Source: Tropicibacter oceani (GTDB lineage: Bacteria; Pseudomonadota; Alphaproteobacteria; Rhodobacterales; Rhodobacteraceae). From it: 64,000 bases of DNA. Positions within the stretch are counted from its first letter, which is position 1. The number at the start of each line of letters is the position of its first letter. Of the stretch, positions 27,437 through 35,709 are shown one piece after another. The DNA is taken from NCBI RefSeq assembly GCF_029958925.1, contig NZ_CP124616.1, positions 124,001 to 188,000 of the forward strand. Reading direction: 5' to 3'. The translations under genes and the position numbers were made by a program. The notes under the pieces are model-generated. The model ran no database searches and was not told where the DNA came from. It saw nothing but the letters and a program-made list of their open reading frames with translations.

Positions 27437-28662
27437 GGCACGGTGCCCTCGGCGCGCCAGGCGTCGAAAATCTGTAGCGCCTTGTCGGCAAAGCCCGGGT
27501 CGTTGATGTGGCAATCAATCCGGTGCAGCGCCACGGTGCCGGGCAGCGTCGCCTCGATCTCGGCCAGGAAGGCGTCCAGCCCGGGCCGGTCATGCAGGTC
27601 CGCCCCCACGCGGTCCCACTCCCCCAGTCCGGCCTGCGGCAAGATCATCGCCACGGGCCCCTTGGCCCCGGCCAGCTGGCGCGCATGGGCCCGCGCCACG
27701 GCCTTGCGTTCCTGAGCGTTCAGCACCACCGAGGTCAGCAGCCGGTTGTGCGCGTGCTGCAGGTGCCCCGCCCATTTTTCCGGCACCGGCTGCCAGCCGA
27801 CGATATCGACCAGGTCATAGCACCCGGGCGCGACGATCTGCGGCGTGCCGCTGGCGCCGGCATTGGTCAGCCGGTCGGCCCCGGCGGAAATGCTGGACCC
27901 GTGCTCGTGGTTGCCCAGTTCCTGCGTGCAAAAATCGAAGACGCAGGCAAAGGCGCCCTGCCGCGCCAGGTTTTCAAAGGCCCGTCCGCCCATGCCGGTC
28001 GCGTGGAACACCGCAACTTCGTAGCCGCGCGCCTCAAGCGCGGGCTTCAGCGGCACGACATATTTCAACGCCGAGGTGCCCAGCGACGTCATCCCGATCA
28101 GCGGCCTGTCGCGGGTTGGTTTTTGCACTGCCCGCGCCGCCCCCAGAACCGCGCCCGCCGCCTGGCTGAGCGAGGCCTTGCAGACCGAATTCAACCCATA
28201 CAGCCCACCCGCCCACAGGATCATCTGAGTATCCGCCGCAAGGCGTTCCGCCGGAACCAGAGGCGAGAAACTAACCGTCGAGACGATGTATTTCGGAACC
28301 CCCAGCGGCAGGGCCGAACAGACATCCAGCGCCAGGTCGGTGCCCATCGTGCCGCCCAGCACGATCACGCCGTCAAACTGCCCTTCGGCGTACAGCCGCG
28401 CCGCCAGCAGGCTGGCGCCCCTGGCCATGATCTGCATGGCGTGGTTTTCATCGCCGCTGTCGATGGCCTCCTGGATCGAGCTGCCCGCCTCCTGCGCGAC
28501 GTCATGTTTGGAATGATCGGTTTGCTGCGACGGGTCGCCCAGCACCGATACATCCATGGTGACGACCCTGCCGCCCTGGTCCCGGATCACCCCGGCAAGA
28601 AAGCCCAGTTCGTCGTCCTTGGTGTCATAGGTTCCGATCACCAAAATGGTCCTGTCGGTCAT
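27433..28662 (-). CDS. Tm-1-like ATP-binding domain protein (UPF0261)
   Basis: This 409-residue protein has the UPF0261 N-terminal signature (ILVIGTYDTKDDELGFLAGVI), a GGTMGTDLAL nucleotide-binding turn, and a conserved C-terminal half (TGMGGRAFENLARQG). Plant Tm-1 homologues bind viral replicases through this fold, but the bacterial role is unknown. In bacteria the gene often accompanies catabolic and transport genes, as here, where it is last in the TctC-TctB-TctA-ALDH operon with 9 bp after ALDH. Confidence 0.88.
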   Translation of the reverse strand: MTDRTILVIGTYDTKDDELGFLAGVIRDQGGRVVTMDVSVLGDPSQQTDHSKHDVAQEAGSSIQEAIDSGDENHAMQIMARGASLLAARLYAEGQFDGVIVLGGTMGTDLALDVCSALPLGVPKYIVSTVSFSPLVPAERLAADTQMILWAGGLYGLNSVCKASLSQAAGAVLGAARAVQKPTRDRPLIGMTSLGTSALKYVVPLKPALEARGYEVAVFHATGMGGRAFENLARQGAFACVFDFCTQELGNHEHGSSISAGADRLTNAGASGTPQIVAPGCYDLVDIVGWQPVPEKWAGHLQHAHNRLLTSVVLNAQERKAVARAHARQLAGAKGPVAMILPQAGLGEWDRVGADLHDRPGLDAFLAEIEATLPGTVALHRIDCHINDPGFADKALQIFDAWRAEGTVP

Positions 28663-28671
28663 GGCAGCCCC

Positions 28672-30165
28672 CTAAAGCCTGATCCAGGCGGTCTTGAGGT
28701 TGATGTATTTGTCGATCGCATGCAGCGACTTGTCGTGGCCGTTGCCCGATTGCCCGACACCGCCCAGCGGCACCGTTCCGTCGGCCCCGCCATAGGTGTT
28801 CACATGCATGACGCCGGTGCGCACCGCGCGCACCATCCGGTGCGCCCGCCCCAGGTCCGAAGTCCAGACCGCTCCGGCAAGACCATAGACCGTGGCATTG
28901 GCGATCCGCACCGCCTCGGCTTCGGTGTCAAAGGGCGTCACGGCCAGCACCGGGCCAAAGACCTCTTGCTGCGCCAATGTCGCGTCTGGCGTCACCCCTG
29001 TCACGATGGTCGGCGCCATGTAATAGCCGCCGCTTTCCTGCAGGATACGCCCGCCCCCGGTGATGACCTGTCCGCCCTCGGCCCTGGCCGTGTCGACAAA
29101 GCCCAGGTTCCGCATCAACTGCGCTTCGGAATTGACCGCGCCGATATGGGTGTCCAGACGCAGCGGATCACCGACACGCATCGCCTGCGCGGCGCTTGCG
29201 ACTTCGGCGACGAAATCATCGTGAATGCTGGCCTCGACCAACAGGCGCGAACCCGCCACGCAGACCTGCCCCGCGTTGCGAAAGATCGCCGTGGCCGCGG
29301 TCCTGGCGGCCTCGGCCAGATCGGGGGCATCGGCAAAGACGATGTTGGGGGATTTGCCGCCCAGTTCCAGGTAGACGCGCTTCATGTTCGAACGCGCGGC
29401 GTATTCCATCAACCGCCGCCCGGTGCCGCCCGACCCGGTAAAGACCAGCGCGTCCACGTCCATCGACAGGCCCAGTGCCTCGCCGACCACGGCGCCCTTG
29501 CCCGTGACCACGTTCAGCACCCCGGGCGGCAGCCCCGCCTCGAGCGCAAGTTCGGCCATGCGCAACAGCGTCAAAGACGCCGTTTCCGCCGGCTTGAGCA
29601 CGACGCAATTGCCCATCGCCAGCGCCGGCGCCAGTTTCCAGGCCCCGATCATCAGCGGAAAGTTCCATGGCACGATCACGCCCACGACACCAACCGGCTC
29701 CTTGTGGATCAGGCCAAGGACATCGGGGGCTGTCGGGGCGATTTCGCCATAGATCTTGTCCAGGGCCTCGGCGTAATAGCGGATGGTTCCTGCCGCCGAT
29801 CCCGGCTCGGCGCGCAGGGCCATGCCGATTTCCGTGCCATTGTCGCGCACGCCCAGAACCGCCAGCTCCATGGCGTTGGCCTCGATCAGATCGGCCCAGC
29901 GCAGCAGCACCTTCTTGCGCGCGGCGGGGGGCTGGGCAGACCAGCGGCCATCGTCAAAGGCGACCCTGGCCGCGGCAATCGCCGTCTCCATGTCCCTGGC
30001 GGTACCCATGGCAACGCTGGTCAGCACGGTGCCGTCGATCGGCGACAGGACGGGCATCCGGCCGCCGTCCGATGCGTCGACGACCCGGCCGTCGATCAGG
30101 TGAGAGAAGGCCGGGACAGGCAAGGCCCGCAGCGCATCTATCTTGCTTTGATCCAATGGGGTCAC
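28672..30165 (-). CDS. NAD(P)-dependent aldehyde dehydrogenase (PuuC-like)
   Basis: This 497-residue ALDH has the catalytic Cys in RNAGQVCVAGSRL, the general-base Glu in YLELGGKSPNIVF, the cofactor-site FTGSGGTGRRL and the N-terminal Rossmann block IVPWNFPLMIGAWKLAPAL. The sequence style is closest to gamma-glutamyl-aminobutyraldehyde or betaine-type ALDHs. The GTG start at 30165 overlaps the tctA-like stop as GTGA with a GATGAGG site; no ATG fits better. With the class III aminotransferase across the divergent promoter it may oxidise a semialdehyde product. Confidence 0.92.
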   Translation of the reverse strand: MTPLDQSKIDALRALPVPAFSHLIDGRVVDASDGGRMPVLSPIDGTVLTSVAMGTARDMETAIAAARVAFDDGRWSAQPPAARKKVLLRWADLIEANAMELAVLGVRDNGTEIGMALRAEPGSAAGTIRYYAEALDKIYGEIAPTAPDVLGLIHKEPVGVVGVIVPWNFPLMIGAWKLAPALAMGNCVVLKPAETASLTLLRMAELALEAGLPPGVLNVVTGKGAVVGEALGLSMDVDALVFTGSGGTGRRLMEYAARSNMKRVYLELGGKSPNIVFADAPDLAEAARTAATAIFRNAGQVCVAGSRLLVEASIHDDFVAEVASAAQAMRVGDPLRLDTHIGAVNSEAQLMRNLGFVDTARAEGGQVITGGGRILQESGGYYMAPTIVTGVTPDATLAQQEVFGPVLAVTPFDTEAEAVRIANATVYGLAGAVWTSDLGRAHRMVRAVRTGVMHVNTYGGADGTVPLGGVGQSGNGHDKSLHAIDKYINLKTAWIRL

Positions 30166-31682
30166 CTCATCTGGCTGTCGTGCATGTCGTGGTCCGCGTC
30201 GGTCTGATGGGCATTCCATTCCCGCACCAGCGCCCGGATGTGCAGCGCCAGGACGATCAGGATCATCACGAACAGAACAAAGGAAATCGGGCGGTCGATC
30301 ATGTCCAGCGGAGTCTTGAGCCGCGGCAGGGCCGAGCGCAGCTTGACCTCCATGATGCCGCCCAGAACCATGCCAAGGATGATCGGGACAATCGGCAGGT
30401 TCAGCCGCTTGAGCACCAGCCCAAGCACACCAAAGCCCGCCGAGATCATGCAATCGGTCAGCGAATTGCGCAGCGAATAGACCCCGACAAAAGACAAAAG
30501 CAGGATCATTACCCCCAGGAACCGCGTCGGGACGCGGATGATCCGGGTCAGAAGGTTGGTCGAGAACAGCAAGAACACCATGACGATCAGGTTCAGCGCG
30601 ATCAGCGCGAAATACAGCCCATAGACAAGGTCGATGTTGTTCTGGAACAGCTGCGGGCCCGGCACGACGTTGTGCACGTAAAAGACCGACAGCATCATCG
30701 CCGTCAGCGCTTCGCCCGGGATGCCCAGCGCCAGCAGCGGGATCATCGCCGCGGCCGGCACGGCGTTGTTCGCCGCCTCCGAGGCGATCAGCCCTTCGGG
30801 TGATCCCTTGCCGAAGGCCTCGGGGGTTTTCGAGGTTTTCTGCGCGTAGGTATAGCTCATGAACTGGGCGGTGAATTCGCCGGTGCCCGGGATCATGCCC
30901 AACAGGACACCAAAGCCCGAAGCCACCGTCGCGACGCGTTTGTGCTGCAACAGCTCCTTGATGCCATCCGACATCCTGCCGGTCACCGGCTTGGCATCGG
31001 GTGTGCTGTCCGGTTCGGTCAGCAAAAAGAACGCCTGGCTCAGCGCGAACAGGCCAAGCACCACGACGATCAGGTTGATGCCCGAACTCAGAAACGAAAG
31101 ACCAAAGGTAAAGCGTTGGGTATAGGTCACCGCGTCCAGCCCGATGGTCTGCAGGAAGATCCCGAACATCGCCAGAAGTCCGGCGGCAAAGATCTGTCCG
31201 CGGTGCGCAAGGATCACCAGCAAGATGCCCAGGAAGGCGGCCAGGAAAATCTCTCGGCTGCCGAACATCGGGGCGACCAGGGCCAGCACCGGCGATAGCA
31301 GGATCAGGCAAAGGATGCCGAACATCCCGCCCCAGAAGGACGCGCTGTAGGCCAGCGACACGGCGCGGTGCGCCTGCCCCTTCTGGGTCATCGGATAACC
31401 GTCATACGAGGTCAGCGCATTGACCGCCGTTCCGGGCGTGTTGATCAGAACCGCCGGAATGGCCCCGCCGTACATGGACGACCCGTAGATGCCCAACAGC
31501 ATGGTCAGCCCGACGATCGGGTCCAGCGAAAAGGTGGCGGGCAGCAGGATGGCAATGGCCACGGCGGGCCCGACGCCAGGGATAGCGCCGATGGTCACAC
31601 CGCCGACCGATCCGACAAGCAAGGCCAGCATCACGTCCCAGCGGGCCAGCATTTCCAGTCCTGCAATCAGGTTTTCCATCAT
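30162..31682 (-). CDS. Tripartite tricarboxylate transporter, large permease (TctA)
   Basis: This 506-residue inner-membrane protein with about 11-12 helices has the two TctA repeats marked by GAIPGVGPAVAIAILLP (about residue 33) and GMIPGTGEFTAQFMSY. Between them lie the conserved SSMYGGAIPAVLINTPG and ASEAANNAVPAAAMIPLLALGIPG segments. It forms a secondary, sodium- or proton-driven carboxylate importer with TctB and the TctC binding protein encoded immediately upstream. The substrate is unknown. Confidence 0.95.
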   Translation of the reverse strand: MMENLIAGLEMLARWDVMLALLVGSVGGVTIGAIPGVGPAVAIAILLPATFSLDPIVGLTMLLGIYGSSMYGGAIPAVLINTPGTAVNALTSYDGYPMTQKGQAHRAVSLAYSASFWGGMFGILCLILLSPVLALVAPMFGSREIFLAAFLGILLVILAHRGQIFAAGLLAMFGIFLQTIGLDAVTYTQRFTFGLSFLSSGINLIVVVLGLFALSQAFFLLTEPDSTPDAKPVTGRMSDGIKELLQHKRVATVASGFGVLLGMIPGTGEFTAQFMSYTYAQKTSKTPEAFGKGSPEGLIASEAANNAVPAAAMIPLLALGIPGEALTAMMLSVFYVHNVVPGPQLFQNNIDLVYGLYFALIALNLIVMVFLLFSTNLLTRIIRVPTRFLGVMILLLSFVGVYSLRNSLTDCMISAGFGVLGLVLKRLNLPIVPIILGMVLGGIMEVKLRSALPRLKTPLDMIDRPISFVLFVMILIVLALHIRALVREWNAHQTDADHDMHDSQMR

Positions 31683-31691
31683 CGGGTCCGA

Positions 31692-32231
31692 TCAGAAATA
31701 GGTCAGCATGATGCGGCGCAGCCCCTCGGGCAGCATCTCGTAAAGCTGGCCAGAGGGCAGGTTCACCCCCAGCAGCGTCTTGAACAGGACAACGATGACA
31801 ACCGCGCACAGCACCGCGGCCAACAGCGCGGACACCCGGCGATACCCCACCCGCAGGCAAAGCCCCACGGCGAAAAGCACCGTCGCGGGCAGGTAACCGG
31901 CATAGGGCACAAGGGCGGCATAGGCGATGAACCACCCCGCATATTCCAGCGAGGCGATCCAACGCCACACTTCGCGCCAGCGCCCCGGAATGCGCTCAGA
32001 CAGCGCTGATCCCAACAGGTGAAAGGCAGCGAAAAAGGCCATGCCGCCAAGGGACACCGCCGGCCAGAACCGGGGCTGCGCAAACAGTTTGCCGCCGCTG
32101 CGCCAGGCCGTCTGGTCCACCACCTGCGACAGCAAGCCCAGCGACACGATCAGGGCAATCCATGCAAAGACGATGTCACCCGGCCGGCGGTAGCGCTTGA
32201 ACAAGGATTGGAGCGTTTGGACACGCGACAC
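31692..32231 (-). CDS. Tripartite tricarboxylate transporter, small permease (TctB)
   Basis: This 179-residue protein has four hydrophobic helices and the TctB layout: an N-terminal helix pair with LFAQPRFWPAVSLGGMAFFAAFHL, then YAALVPYAGYLPATVLFAVGLCL. It is located between tctC and tctA in the operon, 9 bp before tctA. The start is GTG at 32231, after GGGGG. Confidence 0.88.
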   Translation of the reverse strand: MSRVQTLQSLFKRYRRPGDIVFAWIALIVSLGLLSQVVDQTAWRSGGKLFAQPRFWPAVSLGGMAFFAAFHLLGSALSERIPGRWREVWRWIASLEYAGWFIAYAALVPYAGYLPATVLFAVGLCLRVGYRRVSALLAAVLCAVVIVVLFKTLLGVNLPSGQLYEMLPEGLRRIMLTYF

Positions 32232-32297
32232 CGTGCGACCCCCGTCAGATCGGAAAATGGCCGGGCAGCGCGGGCCGCCCGGCCGGACAAGCCTGGC

Positions 32298-33242
32298 CTA
32301 TTCAGACAGCATCTTTTCGATGCCCGCCAGCGTCTCGATATCCTTGGTGATCTGCGCGGCGACCTCGGCGGCGGGTTGCCAGTAGACGGCGGCGCCGGTT
32401 TCGCGGGCCAGGGTCTGGGCGCGTTCGGACATCACCGTCTTTTGCGCCACGGCGATGATCTTGTCCTGCACGTCCTGCGGCGTGTCCTTGTGGACGAACA
32501 GACCGTTCCACAACGACACGTCCAGCTCCGGCGCCAGTTCGGCAACCGTGGGGGTGTCGGGCGTCAGGGGGATACGTTCGGACCCGATCGAGGCCAGCAC
32601 TTTGACATCCCCAAGGCAGGGCAGGATCAGCTGCAGCGTGGTGTTGATGACATCCACATCGCCAGAGGCAAGCGTGTTGCAGTCCAGCGCATCAAAGGCC
32701 GCGTCCGAAGCAAAGGAGAACCCCATCTTGCGGGCCAGGCCAAAGGTCACCTGCGTCGGCACCAGCGGCGCGCCGAAATGGCCCAGAACCACGTCGTTTT
32801 CCTGCGCATGGGCGGCCAGCCCCGCCATGTCGTCATAGGGCGCGTCGCCGCCGGTCGCGATGACGAACGGATAGGTCAGGAAATTGCCCAGCGGCACAAA
32901 GGGGTCGGGGTTCAGTTCCGGGATGCCGATCTGCGGGCCGACCACCGGGATCGCGATCAGGAAAGACCCGACCGTGTAGCCATCAGCAGGGGCCGTCGCG
33001 ACCGAGATGGCGCCGGGGAACGGGCCACCGCCGCCGCCAGGCTTGTTCACCACCGCCGACGGCACGCCATAAGCCTCCGAGAAATCCTCGGCGATCATCC
33101 GGGTCAGGACATCCTCAAGGTCACCGGGGGGCCAGGGCACCACGAATTCAACCGGCTTTTCGGGATACTCGGCCTGCGCGGCTCCGGTAACGGCCGCCAG
33201 GGCCAGGGCCGCCACGGCCATCGGCTTTGCCAATCTGGACAT
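32298..33242 (-). CDS. Tripartite tricarboxylate transporter, binding protein (TctC)
   Basis: This 314-residue periplasmic binding protein has a signal peptide (MSRLAKPMAVAALALAAVTGAAQA, cleavage near residue 24). The TctC ligand-binding signature includes VEFVVPWPPGDLEDVLTRMIAED and VVNKPGGGGGPFPGAI. The usual PFxPGGxxD loop is altered to PWPPGDLED, which suggests an altered ligand contact. GGAGGGAAG precedes the ATG. A palindromic IclR-type site lies 18 bp upstream, so it is probably the first gene of the regulated operon. Confidence 0.93.
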   Translation of the reverse strand: MSRLAKPMAVAALALAAVTGAAQAEYPEKPVEFVVPWPPGDLEDVLTRMIAEDFSEAYGVPSAVVNKPGGGGGPFPGAISVATAPADGYTVGSFLIAIPVVGPQIGIPELNPDPFVPLGNFLTYPFVIATGGDAPYDDMAGLAAHAQENDVVLGHFGAPLVPTQVTFGLARKMGFSFASDAAFDALDCNTLASGDVDVINTTLQLILPCLGDVKVLASIGSERIPLTPDTPTVAELAPELDVSLWNGLFVHKDTPQDVQDKIIAVAQKTVMSERAQTLARETGAAVYWQPAAEVAAQITKDIETLAGIEKMLSE

Positions 33243-33260
33243 CTTTCTTCCCTCCGCTTC

Positions 33261-33277
33261 GGTTCACATTGTGAACC
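33261..33277. promoter_or_regulatory. IclR-type operator GGTTCACA-T-TGTGAACC
   Basis: This is a perfect 17-bp palindrome (8-bp arms around one central T) in the divergent gap between tctC and the iclR gene. IclR-family sites are typically 13-17-bp dyads of the TTC...GAA type, as here. Confidence 0.6.
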
Positions 33278-33356
33278 ATCGTTTCTGAAAAAAGGTTGCC
33301 TTGTTAATCTTCATGTGTCAAATTTTTTCTGAACCCGGACGGAAGGACCCGAGGCA

Positions 33357-34166
33357 ATGTCCTCTGCGCGCAAAACGCTTGAGCTTTTGAGTTTTTTTTC
33401 GACCGCCCGCCCGGAAATCGGGTTGTCGCAATTGTGCCGCATCGCCGGACGGGACAAGGCGACGACCTATCGCCACCTGCAGGCGCTTGAAACCGCAGGA
33501 TTTGTCGAACAGAACCCGGTGACCCGGCAGTACCGGCTGGGACCGGCGGTCATGCAGCTTGCGCAAGTGCGCGAGGCGACGGTGCCGCGCAAGGCCTCGG
33601 CACAATTGCCGATGACGCAGCTGGCAGACGTCACGGGGGAAACCGCCCATGTGTCTGTCCTGTCGGGCAACACGCTTTATGCGCTGGCGTCCTGCGAATC
33701 CCCGAAACACGGCACCCGGGCCGTCATCGACATCACGACCTTTCCCCTACATGCCACCGCTTCGGGGATCTGCGCGCTGGCTTTCGGGCCAGAGCAGCTG
33801 TTCAAATCCGCGACCGCCAGGATGACGCCCTATACTGCCAACACACCGGTCACCCCCGATGCCGTGGCCCGGCTGGTCGAGGACGCGCGCGCGACCGGCT
33901 TTGCCCGCTCGGACCGCAGCTTTGAGGCCGAGATCCACAGCCTGTCCGCCCCGATCTACGATCAGACCGGCCTGTTTGCCGGCGCGGTGTCCGTGGCCTG
34001 TGTCGCCTCGCGTTTCACGCCCGCGCTTGAACACGACATCAAGACACAGCTTGTCACCGCCAGCCGCGACATCACCCGCAACTGGGGCGGTGCCCTGCCC
34101 CCCGAAATCGAGACCGCCTGGGCCAGTTCCCTGGCACCTGCGCAGACATTGGACATTGCAAAATGA
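33357..34166 (+). CDS. IclR-family transcriptional regulator
   Basis: This 269-residue regulator has an N-terminal winged helix (ARKTLELLSFFSTARPEIGLSQ and AGRDKATTYRHLQALETAGFV) and a C-terminal IclR effector domain (TGETAHVSVLSGNTLYALASCES, then a conserved ATASGICALAF segment). The aminotransferase start overlaps its stop by ATGA. It most likely controls both this operon and the divergent transporter operon through the 17-bp palindrome. Confidence 0.94.
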   Translation: MSSARKTLELLSFFSTARPEIGLSQLCRIAGRDKATTYRHLQALETAGFVEQNPVTRQYRLGPAVMQLAQVREATVPRKASAQLPMTQLADVTGETAHVSVLSGNTLYALASCESPKHGTRAVIDITTFPLHATASGICALAFGPEQLFKSATARMTPYTANTPVTPDAVARLVEDARATGFARSDRSFEAEIHSLSAPIYDQTGLFAGAVSVACVASRFTPALEHDIKTQLVTASRDITRNWGGALPPEIETAWASSLAPAQTLDIAK

Positions 34167-35509
34167 AAGACTCGAATTTCCTGAAGGAACAGAATGGCCG
34201 TCTGATGTGGCATCCGATGACCTCGCCGCAGGACAGCATCCAGAACCCGCCCAAGATCATCACCAGTTCGGCCGGGGTGACGATCACCGATATCGACGGC
34301 CACCAGGTGGTGGATGCGGTGGGCGGGCTGTGGAACGTCAACCTGGGCTATTCCTGCCAGCCGGTGAAGGATGCGATTGCCGCCCAGCTGGACCGCCTTC
34401 CGTACTATTCCACCTTTCGCGGCACCTCGAACGACGTCGCAATCGAGCTTTCGCACGAGCTGAGCACCTTTTTCGCCCCTGACGGGCTGACGCGGGCCTT
34501 TTTCACCTCGGGCGGGTCGGATTCCGTCGAAACCGCCCTGCGGCTGGCGCGCCAGTACCACAAGCTGCGCGGTGACGCGGGCCGAACCAAGTTTCTGAGC
34601 CTCAAGAAGGGTTATCACGGCACGCACATCGGTGCTGCCTCGGTCAATGGCAACGCCAATTTCCGCAACGCCTATGAACCGTTGCTGCCCGGCTGTTTCC
34701 ACATTCCCGCGCCCTACACCTATCGCAACCCCTTTGACGAAACCGACCCTGCGCGCCTTGCCCAGCTTTGCGCCGCCGCGCTCGAGGACGAGATAGCCTT
34801 TCAGGGGGCCAACACCATCGCCGCCATGATCATGGAGCCGATCCTGGGCGCTGGCGGCGTGATCCCCCCGCACAGCTCATTTGCGCCGATGGTGCAAGAG
34901 ATCTGCAATCGGAATGGCATCTTGCTGATCACCGACGAGGTCATCACCGCCTATGGCCGCACCGGGGCCTGGTCGGGTGCGCGCCTGTGGGGCATACAGC
35001 CCGACATGATGTGCACGGCCAAGGCCATCACCAACGGCTTTTTCCCCTTTGGCGCTGTCATGCTGGGCGACCGGATGATCGAGGTTTTCGAAAACAACGC
35101 CGCCGCCAAGATTGCCCATGGCTATACCTATTCGGGCCATCCGGTCGGTGCGGCAGCGGCGCTGGCCTGCCTTGCCGAAACCCGGCGGCTGAACGTCATC
35201 GACAACGCCGCCGCCCGGGGCACGCAGCTATATGACGGTTGCCGCAAGCTGATGGAGAAATACGACATCATCGGCGACGTTCGGGGCGGGCATGGCCTGA
35301 TGACCGCCATCGAAATGGTCAGCGACCGCGCCACAAAGGCGCCAATCGACGCGGGGACCGCCGCCACGGTGCAAGAGATCGCCTATCAGAACGGCGCCAT
35401 GATCCGCGTGTCCGGTGCCAACCTGATCCTGTCGCCGCCGCTGGTGCTGTCCCAAGCGGACGCAGACGCCATCCTGTCGGCGCTTGATGCGGGCTTTGCC
35501 GCGACCTGA
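34163..35509 (+). CDS. Class III (omega-amino acid type) aminotransferase
   Basis: This 448-residue PLP enzyme has the Schiff-base Lys in CTAKAITNGFFPFGAVML, the PLP-binding Asp in ILLITDEVITAYGRTG, the phosphate-binding TSGGSDSVETALRLAR segment and the conserved LKKGYHGTHIGAASVNG. Relatives use taurine, beta-alanine, putrescine-type amines or omega-amino acids with pyruvate or 2-oxoglutarate. Together with the divergent ALDH it could turn an amino-carboxylate into a semialdehyde and then an acid. Confidence 0.93.
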   Translation: MKDSNFLKEQNGRLMWHPMTSPQDSIQNPPKIITSSAGVTITDIDGHQVVDAVGGLWNVNLGYSCQPVKDAIAAQLDRLPYYSTFRGTSNDVAIELSHELSTFFAPDGLTRAFFTSGGSDSVETALRLARQYHKLRGDAGRTKFLSLKKGYHGTHIGAASVNGNANFRNAYEPLLPGCFHIPAPYTYRNPFDETDPARLAQLCAAALEDEIAFQGANTIAAMIMEPILGAGGVIPPHSSFAPMVQEICNRNGILLITDEVITAYGRTGAWSGARLWGIQPDMMCTAKAITNGFFPFGAVMLGDRMIEVFENNAAAKIAHGYTYSGHPVGAAAALACLAETRRLNVIDNAAARGTQLYDGCRKLMEKYDIIGDVRGGHGLMTAIEMVSDRATKAPIDAGTAATVQEIAYQNGAMIRVSGANLILSPPLVLSQADADAILSALDAGFAAT

Positions 35510-35634
35510 CGGACCATCCAGGGCCGCAGGTCGATCTGCGCGCCGCCGCCGCCCGGCCGCGCAAGGTCATTTCCGCTGCACCCGGCACACAGCGGCGCGA
35601 TTTCCCGGCCCCTGCCCCACCCGGGCATCACGAG

Positions 35635-35687
35635 TCGGTTGCGGGTTACATCCAGATCATGTGATGTATGGATGATACCGCAACCGA
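35635..35687. repeat. 53-bp nested inverted repeat in the sensor-kinase leader
   Basis: TCGGTTGCGG (35635-35644) pairs perfectly with CCGCAACCGA (35678-35687), and CATCCA (35649-35654) with TGGATG (35669-35674). An inner ATCA..TGAT dyad sits at 35656-35665. A short mismatch/bulge separates the arms. No U-tract of terminator type follows. It could be an operator cluster, or an RNA hairpin just upstream of the kinase start. Confidence 0.55.
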
Positions 35688-35709
35688 TTTGATACGAGGC
35701 GGCACATCC

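Noticed and set aside
35668-35709. Upstream ATG for the hybrid sensor kinase
   Set aside because: It lies within the nested inverted repeat and has no Shine-Dalgarno. The ATG at 35710 follows GAGGCGG.
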